The notes below the pieces were generated by a model. That model was not told where the DNA came from and ran no database searches. It was given only the letters and a program-made list of their open reading frames with translations. Below are positions 12,251 to 18,966 of a DNA stretch of 18,966 nucleotides, one piece after another (position 1 is the stretch's first letter; each line of letters starts with the position of its first letter). Origin of the DNA: CAINDR01 sp964495615 (GTDB taxonomy: Bacteria; Patescibacteriota; Patescibacteriia; Patescibacteriales; UBA12465); NCBI GenBank assembly GCA_964495615.1, contig CAZBVX010000013.1:1-18966 (forward strand), in the 5' to 3' direction. Position numbers and translations under genes: made by a program.

Positions 12251-14878
12251 ATGAAAAAAGAAATGGAAAAAGTATATAATCCTCAAATTTGTGAGGATGA
12301 AATTTATAAAAAATGGGAAGATTCAGGATTTTTTAATCCTGACAACTTGGTTTTGTCACCCAAAGCTGAAAATTACACAATCATTCTTCCTCCTCCTAAT
12401 ATTACAGCAAAATTGCATATCGGCCATTCAGCAATGCTGGCCCTGGAAGATTTGATGATTCGCTATCGCCGCATGAATGGTTATCGTACTTTGTGGCTAC
12501 CGGGAACTGATCATGCCGCAATTGCGACTCAAAACGTTGTTGAGAAAAAAATCTTTACTGCTACCGGGAAAACTCGCCACGACCTCGGAAAGGAGAAGTT
12601 TTTGTCAGAGGTTTGGGATTTTGTCAATAATACACAAGCTACCATTCTTAATCAAACCAAAAAAATGGGTTCTTCTCTGGATTGGTCCCGTTTGGCTTTT
12701 ACTCTTGATGAAAAAAGACAACAAGCAGTTAGGAAAATGTTTGTTGATATGTACAATGAAGGAGTTGTTTATCGCGGTGAAAGAATTGTTAATTGGTGTC
12801 CGCGCTGTCACTCCACTTTGTCCGATGACGAAGTTGAATATCACGAACAAGAAGCAAGTCTTTATACTTTCAAATATTCGGCTAATTTTCCTTTCGCAAT
12901 TTCCACTACTCGCCCAGAAACAAAGTTGGGAGACACGGCAGTGGCGGTTAACCCAAAAGATGAACGCTATGCAAAATATATCGGTCAAGAATTTTCCATA
13001 AATTTTTGCGGGCAAGATTTAAAAATAAAAATCATTTCTGATCGAAAAGTAGAAATGGATTTTGGCACGGGTGCCCTGGGTGTCACCCCTGCCCATTCAA
13101 TGGTTGATTGGCAAATGGCCTTAGATGAAAATTTGCCAATTGTAAAAGTTATTGATGAAGATGGAAAAATATATGACGGTTTTGGCGATTATTCCGGTTT
13201 GAATGTTTTGGAAGCCAGAGAAAAAATTGTTTCTCGTTTACGAGAAAATGGCTTAATGATCAAGGAAGAAACTTTTAGCAATAATTTATCTACTTGTTAT
13301 CGTTGTGATTCGCCAATCGAACCCTTGCCTTCCAAACAGTGGTTTATTGGCGTTGATCGTCCAGTTGCCAAATTCAACGGAAAAAGCTTGAAAGAAAAAG
13401 CTTTGGAAGCTTATCAAAAAGGAGAAATTACTTTTTTGCCTGATCGTTTTGGGAAAAGTTTTGAAAGTTGGATGAACAATTTACGCGATTGGTGTATTTC
13501 CAGACAAATTTGGTTTGGTCATGAGATTCCAGTTTGGTATCGGGGCGAGGAAATTTTTGTTGGTCACGAAAAACCAGCAGGAGAAGGTTGGATTCAAGAT
13601 GCCGATACCTTGGATACCTGGTTTTCTTCTGGAATGTGGACCTTTTCCACTCTCGGTTGGCCAGATAATTTTTCTGATGGAAAAAAAACTGGTGATTTAG
13701 AAAGATTTCATCCGACTCAAGTCTTGGAAACTGGTTATGAAATTTTAACGCTCTGGGTTTCTAGAATGATCATGATGTCCTTATTTGCGATTGGCGAAAT
13801 TCCTTTCGAAAAAGTTTATTTGCATGGCACGATTTTGGACACCAAAGGTAAAAAAATGTCAAAATCCAAAGGAAACGGTGTTGATCCTTTGGATGTAATA
13901 AATATTTATGGCGCTGATGCTCTTCGTTTGTCGCTATTAATGGGCAGCACTCCGGGGAACGATTCAAGATATAGTGAAGAAAGAGTGGAATCAAAGAGAA
14001 ATTTTATTAACAAACTTTGGAATATTTCTCGCTTTATTTTGGGAGGCCTTTCTGATGAAGCAGCAGCTCAGGATGTGTATCAAATTCCAGAACAAAAAAC
14101 TTCGGCTGATAAATGGATTGTTTCTGAACTTAACCAAACAGCCAATTTTGTTCGTGAAAAATTAAACGAATCTAGTTTTTCCTTAGCAGCTGAAGAGCTC
14201 TATGATTTTACCTGGAATAAATTAGCTGATTGGTATTTGGAAATCGCCAAAGTAGAAAAAAACAAAGATGAGATTCTTGTTTATTTATTAAAAAGTATCT
14301 TAATTCTTTGGCATCCTTTTATTCCTTATGTTACCGAAGAAATTTGGTCTCAATTTAATAATGATTTATTAATGGTTAAACAATGGCCAAAAAGTTTTGG
14401 CGAAAATAATTCAGAAGCAGTTGCTCAACAAACTTTGATTCAAGAGATAATTATTGCCATCCGCAATGCGCGCAGTGAAAACAAAATTGAGCCGGCAAAA
14501 AAAATTGAGGCGCAAATTATTTCTTCGGAATATTTTGATTTCTTAAATTCTCAACAAGAATTAATTAAAAATTTAAAAACCGGTTTAGCTAATCTTTCTA
14601 TTTTGTCGGCCGGTAAAAAACCAGAAAAGGCTATTGCGCTGACGGCAGAAAAAATGGAAATCTATCTCCTGGGAGCGATAGATGAGGAGAAAGAAAAAAT
14701 TCGCTTAGCAAAAGAAAAAGAAAATTTAAGCAAAATGATTAGTCTGCTTTCGGGACGTTTGGAAAATAAAGAATTTACCGAAAAAGCTCCGGCAGCGCTA
14801 GTCAATAAAGAAAAGGAAAGACTAGAAACTATGCGTCTAGAATTAGAAAAAATAAATAAATTACAAGAAGCGCTATGA
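12251..14878 (+). CDS. valS: Valyl-tRNA synthetase
   Basis: A class Ia synthetase of 875 aa from the chosen start, within the usual 860-950 range. Catalytic signatures are PPPNIT followed by HIGH (56-59), GTDHAAIATQ in the Rossmann fold, and KMSKS (535-539). The CP1 editing domain, which hydrolyses mischarged Thr-tRNA-Val, carries TTRPET. ISRQIWFGHEIPVWY is typical of ValRS. The C-terminus is a lysine- and glutamate-rich coiled coil with the form of the ValRS tRNA-binding arm. The reading frame is open upstream to a TTG at 12203, but that stretch contains the promoter and is unlike ValRS; family N-termini begin near MEKVYNPQ. ATG 12251 is preferred, with ATG 12263 as the alternative. The next gene overlaps its stop by four bases. 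Confidence 0.95.
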   Translation: MKKEMEKVYNPQICEDEIYKKWEDSGFFNPDNLVLSPKAENYTIILPPPNITAKLHIGHSAMLALEDLMIRYRRMNGYRTLWLPGTDHAAIATQNVVEKKIFTATGKTRHDLGKEKFLSEVWDFVNNTQATILNQTKKMGSSLDWSRLAFTLDEKRQQAVRKMFVDMYNEGVVYRGERIVNWCPRCHSTLSDDEVEYHEQEASLYTFKYSANFPFAISTTRPETKLGDTAVAVNPKDERYAKYIGQEFSINFCGQDLKIKIISDRKVEMDFGTGALGVTPAHSMVDWQMALDENLPIVKVIDEDGKIYDGFGDYSGLNVLEAREKIVSRLRENGLMIKEETFSNNLSTCYRCDSPIEPLPSKQWFIGVDRPVAKFNGKSLKEKALEAYQKGEITFLPDRFGKSFESWMNNLRDWCISRQIWFGHEIPVWYRGEEIFVGHEKPAGEGWIQDADTLDTWFSSGMWTFSTLGWPDNFSDGKKTGDLERFHPTQVLETGYEILTLWVSRMIMMSLFAIGEIPFEKVYLHGTILDTKGKKMSKSKGNGVDPLDVINIYGADALRLSLLMGSTPGNDSRYSEERVESKRNFINKLWNISRFILGGLSDEAAAQDVYQIPEQKTSADKWIVSELNQTANFVREKLNESSFSLAAEELYDFTWNKLADWYLEIAKVEKNKDEILVYLLKSILILWHPFIPYVTEEIWSQFNNDLLMVKQWPKSFGENNSEAVAQQTLIQEIIIAIRNARSENKIEPAKKIEAQIISSEYFDFLNSQQELIKNLKTGLANLSILSAGKKPEKAIALTAEKMEIYLLGAIDEEKEKIRLAKEKENLSKMISLLSGRLENKEFTEKAPAALVNKEKERLETMRLELEKINKLQEAL

Positions 14879-15255
14879 CTTTAAAAAATTATTTAATTTT
14901 CATGTCAATTACGACTGGTATCTGCTGGGGAGCTTTTGCTTTTGTGGCTGGACTAGTTGATCCCTCCAGAACTAATTGGCTCGGTTTTCTTCTTTTTTAT
15001 CTTTCTGTTTTTTTAGCGCTTGCCGGGACTTTTGCAATTATGGGTTTTGTTCTTCGCTTTGTTATTTTTAAAGGAGAAATTGCTTTTCGGGCAGTGAAGC
15101 TGTCTTTCTATCAATCTTTTGTTTTTTCTTCTTTTGTTGTTGTTTTGTTGTTGTTAGCTTCCAGAGATTTGTTGACTTGGTTAAATTTCGGTCTTTTAGC
15201 AATGATTTTTTTGGTTTTAGAATTTTTTGTGGCTAGTTATTCCAAAAAAGCTTAA
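14875..15255 (+). CDS. Four-helix membrane protein of unknown function
   Basis: A 126-aa hydrophobic protein with segments at about 6-27, 35-62, 79-96 and 100-121, short loops, and a polar SYSKKA end. I recognise no enzymatic motif. The start overlaps the valS stop (ATGA) and pheS begins 10 bases after its stop, so it is embedded in a synthetase operon. The helix layout resembles small conserved hypotheticals of CPR genomes. A transport or envelope role would be a guess. Confidence 0.8.
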   Translation: MTLKNYLIFMSITTGICWGAFAFVAGLVDPSRTNWLGFLLFYLSVFLALAGTFAIMGFVLRFVIFKGEIAFRAVKLSFYQSFVFSSFVVVLLLLASRDLLTWLNFGLLAMIFLVLEFFVASYSKKA

Positions 15256-15265
15256 CGTTTAATAT

Positions 15266-16321
15266 ATGAAAAATAAATTAGAACAACTAAAAAAAGAAGC
15301 TCTTTCTCAACTGGCTGATTTTTTGAACGAGGCTGAAAAGTTGCCGACAGAAGCTAGTGAAAAATTCAAAGAATTGGAGCAGAAATTTTTGGGACGAAAA
15401 GGAGAGCTCGCAGCGGTTTTGAAAGATCTAAAAACCCTTAGCGATGATTTAAGAAAAGAATGCGGCGAGCTGGCTAATAATATAAAAAAAGAATTAGAAG
15501 AAACTTTCAGTCAAACTTCTCAAAAACTAAAAACTAAAAATAATTACGAATCAGATATCGATGTTACTTTACCTGGTGAAAAAAAGCCAAACGGCTCTCT
15601 TCATCCGATGACCATCATTCAAAGAGAAGTTGAAGAATTATTTTCTTCTCTTGGTTTTATGGTTCTTGATGGTCCGGAGCTGGAAAGTGATTATTTTAAT
15701 TTTGAAGCGCTTAATGTTGCCCCTCATCATCCAGCTCGCGACATGCAGGATACTTTTTATGTCGACCAAAAAAACAAAGACGGCGAATATGAATTATTAA
15801 TGAGAACCCAGACTTCGCCAATGCAAGTTAGAGCAATGAAAAAATATGGTGCTCCTTTGAGAGCAATTATTCCGGGGCGTTGTTTTCGTAGCGAAAGCAC
15901 TGATGCGCGTCATGAACACACCTTCTATCAATTAGAAGGAATTATGATTGATAAAAAAATAAATTTTTCCGAGATGAAAGGAGTCTTGGAATTAGTGGGT
16001 AAAAGATTGTATGGCGAAGAGACAAAATTAAAAATGCGTCCAAAATTTTATCCTTTTGTTGAACCTGGTTCCAACGGCGAATACACTTGCTTTTTGTGTA
16101 ATGGCAAGGGCTGTCGGGTTTGCAAAAATACTGGCTGGTTGGAAATTGTCGGTTGCGGCTTGATTCATCCGGATGTTTTGCGCGCCGGCGGAATCGATCC
16201 AGAAGAATATTCTGGTTTTGCCTTTGGTTTCGGGTTGAATCGTTTAGCGATGCTAAAATATGGCATTGATGATATTCGTCTTTTTAATAGCGGCGACATC
16301 CGCTTCTTAGAACAATTTTAA
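15266..16321 (+). CDS. pheS: Phenylalanyl-tRNA synthetase alpha subunit
   Basis: A 351-aa catalytic subunit of the class II alpha2beta2 PheRS. The N-terminal coiled coil that contacts tRNA spans about 1-90. The catalytic domain shows RTQTSPMQVRAM (180-191), PGRCFRSESTDARHEHTFYQ (203-222, motif 2), GCGLIHPDVLRAGG (296-309), and GFGLNRLAMLKYGIDDIR (321-338, motif 3). Between motifs 2 and 3 sits a small CFLC/CRVC insertion (C275, C278, C283, C286), a likely zinc knuckle seen in some bacterial PheS and absent from E. coli. Length is normal. It is followed by pheT after 10 bases. No SD precedes its ATG. Confidence 0.97.
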   Translation: MKNKLEQLKKEALSQLADFLNEAEKLPTEASEKFKELEQKFLGRKGELAAVLKDLKTLSDDLRKECGELANNIKKELEETFSQTSQKLKTKNNYESDIDVTLPGEKKPNGSLHPMTIIQREVEELFSSLGFMVLDGPELESDYFNFEALNVAPHHPARDMQDTFYVDQKNKDGEYELLMRTQTSPMQVRAMKKYGAPLRAIIPGRCFRSESTDARHEHTFYQLEGIMIDKKINFSEMKGVLELVGKRLYGEETKLKMRPKFYPFVEPGSNGEYTCFLCNGKGCRVCKNTGWLEIVGCGLIHPDVLRAGGIDPEEYSGFAFGFGLNRLAMLKYGIDDIRLFNSGDIRFLEQF

Positions 16322-16331
16322 TTTTGATTAT

Positions 16332-18749
16332 ATGAAATTATCATTACAATGGCTGAACGATTTCGTTAAATTACCGAAAAGTGTTTCTCCTGAAGATTTA
16401 TCGAACAAACTAACAACGCACACAGTAGAGGTTGAGGGGATTGAATATCAAGACCAAGCTTTTAATTTGGTAGTTGTGGGAAAAGTTTTATCAGTAGCCA
16501 AACATCCAAATGCTGATCGTTTGCGTTTGGCAAAGATAGATATCAAAACAGAAGTTCTTGATATTGTTTGTGGCGCACCAAACTTGGAAGAAGGACAATT
16601 AGTTCCAGTGGCTCTCATTGGAGCAATTTTGCCAGGAGGCTTGGAAATAAAAGAATCAGAAATTCGCGGTGAAAAATCTTTTGGCATGATTTGTGCGGAA
16701 GATGAATTGGGACTTGGACATAATCATGAAGGAATTATGGTGCTTGGCAAAAAAGCCAAAGCCGGACAAAAATTTTCTGAATATCTTGACTTGGACGATA
16801 CAATATTAGAAATCGATAACAAATCCCTTTCTAATCGCAGTGATTTGTGGGGACATTATGGTCTGGCACGTGAAGTTTCTGTTTTTTATGATTTGAAATT
16901 TTCTAGTTATGAAGATTTTTGTGCACCGGAGTTTGCTGAAAATTTTTCCGAAAAATTAAATATCAAAATCGAAGACAATGATCTTTGTCCTTATTATTCT
17001 GCTTTGAAAATTATTAATTTGGAGGTTAAAGAATCTCCAGAGTGGTTGAAAAATAGATTATTAGCTGTCGGTTTGCATCCAATTAATAATTTAGTTGATA
17101 TTAGTAATTATGTGATGTTAGAATTGGGTCAACCTCTTCATGCTTTTTCTGCGGAAAAAATTGAAAAAATTTCAGTCCGCCGAGCCAAAAAAGATGAATC
17201 AATAGAAACCTTAGATGACAAAGAACATCCTCTGGATAATGATATTTTAGTTATTGCAGCCAATAACAAACCAGCAGCTGTTGCTGGGGTGATTGGTGGC
17301 GGCGAAACCGGAATCCATGGCGGAACAAAAGAAGTTATTTTTGAAGCAGCAAATTTTGATGCAGTTTCCATTAGAAAGACTTCTCAAAAAATCGGTGTTC
17401 GTACTGATTCTTCAGTCCGTTTTGAAAAATCATTAGACCCAAATTTTTGTCCGCTAGCTTTGAGAAGAGCTTACAAATTGCTTCAAGAAACTTGTCCGCA
17501 AGCTGAGGTTGTTGCTTATTTTAAATCCGGTGAAATTGAAGTTAAAAACACTTTAATTGAATTGGAAATTTCTTGGTTGGACGAAAAAATCGGTGAAGCT
17601 TTGGGAGTCGATAAATATCTAAAAATTCTGCGCGGTCTCGGATTTGTGGTTGAGCAAGATAAAACAAAATTGATGGTAACTGTCCCAACTTGGCGAGCTG
17701 CCAAAGATATCAAAATCGCTGAAGATTTGCTGGAAGAAATTATTAGAATTCATGGTTATGACAATATTTCTCTTTCTTTGCCGAAAATCACCATGGAAGC
17801 CCCAAAGATTTTACCGGAGCTGGCTTTTGAAAAATATTTAAAAGACATTTTGGCTTATCAGAACGCTTTGCATGAAACATATAATTATTCTTTTGTCGGT
17901 GAAAATCAATTAAACAAATTAAAAATTGATCATTCTGAATATTTGCGCCTAGCTAATCCAATCTCTACTGAACACACCATGCTTCGTCAGAGTTTGGCTC
18001 CTAATTTAATTTTTAATGCCCGCACTAATCAATTCAAATATGATTCTTTCGGTTTGTTTGAAATCGGCCGGGTGTTTATGAATCTTGTTGGAGTTGATGA
18101 GCGCGGTGGGGATAGTTCAGAATTTTTACCTTATCAAGAAAAAAATGTTTCTTTTATTTTGACTGGCGGAGAAAATTTATTTGTTCGTGCCAAGGGAATT
18201 GTGGAGAATCTTTTTCAAAATATTTCTTATGGCGAACAAAATATTTCTTTCCAGCCAAGTGAAACTTTTCCTGGCTGGGCAGAAAAAAAACAAGCCGCCA
18301 AAATTATGGTTTCCGGAGAAAAAATTGGCTTAATTGCTGTTTTGGATAAAAATGCTTCTTTTGGAGTTGGTCTAAAAAAAGAAAGTGTGATTGTCGAATT
18401 AAATTTTAAGGCCTTGTTGGAAATTTATTTGTTGGCAAAGAATCATCAATATTTGGAAGTAGCAAAATATCCGGCCATCAAAAGAGATTTAGCTTTTGTG
18501 GTTGACGAAGAAATATTGTATAATAATCTCAGAGAGACAATTGTTAATTTCAATCCCTTAATTAATTCCGTGGAATTGTTTGATGTCTATCAAGGCAAGA
18601 ACTTGCCTGACGGAAAAAAGAGCTTGGCTTTTTCAATCTCTTATCTCTCCAAAGAAAAAACTTTAACCGCCGAAGAAATTGATTCTTTGCAAGCTGAGCT
18701 TTTAGCTCTCTTGGAAGAAAAATTTGGCGCTCAACTTCGTAACTTTTAA
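16332..18749 (+). CDS. pheT: Phenylalanyl-tRNA synthetase beta subunit
   Basis: An 805-aa partner of PheS, full length for the family (about 780-810). Domains in order: N-terminal core helix-turn region (1-40), EMAP-like tRNA-binding domain (about 45-155) with HPNADRLRLAKID (58-70), B3/B4 editing domain (about 215-385), B5 DNA-binding-like domain (about 410-480), a catalytically inactive synthetase-like core (about 490-690) with HTMLRQSLAPN, and the C-terminal FDX-ACB tRNA anticodon-binding domain (about 712-805) from YPAIKRDLAFVVDEE to the end. The B3/B4 region hydrolyses Tyr-tRNA-Phe. The gene lies 10 bases after pheS, the standard pheST arrangement. Confidence 0.97.
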   Translation: MKLSLQWLNDFVKLPKSVSPEDLSNKLTTHTVEVEGIEYQDQAFNLVVVGKVLSVAKHPNADRLRLAKIDIKTEVLDIVCGAPNLEEGQLVPVALIGAILPGGLEIKESEIRGEKSFGMICAEDELGLGHNHEGIMVLGKKAKAGQKFSEYLDLDDTILEIDNKSLSNRSDLWGHYGLAREVSVFYDLKFSSYEDFCAPEFAENFSEKLNIKIEDNDLCPYYSALKIINLEVKESPEWLKNRLLAVGLHPINNLVDISNYVMLELGQPLHAFSAEKIEKISVRRAKKDESIETLDDKEHPLDNDILVIAANNKPAAVAGVIGGGETGIHGGTKEVIFEAANFDAVSIRKTSQKIGVRTDSSVRFEKSLDPNFCPLALRRAYKLLQETCPQAEVVAYFKSGEIEVKNTLIELEISWLDEKIGEALGVDKYLKILRGLGFVVEQDKTKLMVTVPTWRAAKDIKIAEDLLEEIIRIHGYDNISLSLPKITMEAPKILPELAFEKYLKDILAYQNALHETYNYSFVGENQLNKLKIDHSEYLRLANPISTEHTMLRQSLAPNLIFNARTNQFKYDSFGLFEIGRVFMNLVGVDERGGDSSEFLPYQEKNVSFILTGGENLFVRAKGIVENLFQNISYGEQNISFQPSETFPGWAEKKQAAKIMVSGEKIGLIAVLDKNASFGVGLKKESVIVELNFKALLEIYLLAKNHQYLEVAKYPAIKRDLAFVVDEEILYNNLRETIVNFNPLINSVELFDVYQGKNLPDGKKSLAFSISYLSKEKTLTAEEIDSLQAELLALLEEKFGAQLRNF

Positions 18750-18754
18750 TTTTT

Positions 18755-18966
18755 ATGTTTAGCACTTCTTTAGACATTCTTTATTTCGTTTTATCGGTCT
18801 GCGCCCTATTCCTAACAATTTTTCTTTGTGTGGCTCTCTACGAGTTTATTGTTAGTATGACCAAGATTAATCGACTAGCAGGAGCAATTGAAAAAATTGT
18901 TGTCAAAGGCGGAGAATTAATTTCTTTTGTCGAAGAAAAAGTGCATCATAGCTCAGCTTTGTTTTT
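18755..18966 (+). CDS. Small membrane protein, 3' end beyond the window (partial)
   Basis: An open frame starts at ATG 18755, five bases after the pheT stop, and runs off the window after 70 residues. Residues 8-33 form one membrane segment (ILYFVLSVCALFLTIFLCVA), followed by a basic stretch and an amphipathic helix (INRLAGAIEKIVVKGGELIS). The pattern resembles DUF948-like small membrane proteins with a coiled coil after a single helix. No function can be assigned. Tight spacing suggests it belongs to the valS-pheST operon. Confidence 0.65.
   Translation, partial: MFSTSLDILYFVLSVCALFLTIFLCVALYEFIVSMTKINRLAGAIEKIVVKGGELISFVEEKVHHSSALF

Noticed and set aside
289..14878. Possible UGA recoding (Gracilibacteria/SR1 type)
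   Set aside because: UGA ends the translin-like gene and valS at expected family lengths, and no conserved gene contains internal in-frame UGA.

Overview
The window looks like part of a small, AT-rich bacterial genome, most likely Candidatus Patescibacteria (CPR, Parcubacteria-like). This placement is inferred from gene content and style. There is an alpha2-type GlyRS, a translin-family protein, a type IV pilus ATPase, a stand-alone ComEC-like metallo-beta-lactamase protein, a VanW-family cell-wall protein and a small Lys/Ala/Val histone-like protein. Most starts lack a Shine-Dalgarno sequence and genes are tightly packed with 4-nt ATGA overlaps. UGA is used as a normal stop (translin-like gene, valS), which argues against the UGA-recoding Gracilibacteria and Absconditabacteria.

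Layout. (1) 1-4860, minus strand: an operon of a polytopic membrane protein, a 1004-aa tandem fusion of two PilB/GspE ATPases, a translin-family protein and a metallophosphoesterase cut by the window edge. It is read from a promoter near 4924-4953 that diverges from glyQS. (2) 4977-7973, plus strand: GlyRS with a clear terminator, an extremely A/T-rich spacer, a strongly promoted lysine-repeat protein with a full-length SD and terminator, then the ComEC-like hydrolase. (3) About 7995-8170, plus strand: a probable structured non-coding RNA. It has a near-consensus promoter, a long irregular rod with an open centre and a bidirectional terminator behind it. The shape resembles 6S RNA. (4) 8206-12104, minus strand: a degenerate DHH-family protein, tRNA-Ile(UAU), tRNA-Val(GAC), an Hsp20 chaperone, a 75-aa protein and a VanW-family protein. 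(5) 12251-18966, plus strand: valS, a four-helix membrane protein, pheS, pheT and the start of another small membrane protein.

How the genes fit together. Translation dominates: GlyRS, ValRS, both PheRS subunits and two tRNAs. Envelope and pilus functions (tandem PilB, VanW protein, ComEC-like hydrolase, several membrane proteins) are interleaved. The least ordinary elements are the tandem PilB, the 6S-like RNA, the DHH protein that has lost its metal ligands, the UAU-anticodon tRNA-Ile, and the lysine-repeat gene with its A-tract upstream region and unusual SD. I saw no mobile element, CRISPR array or prophage. No single previously undescribed multi-gene system is evident.
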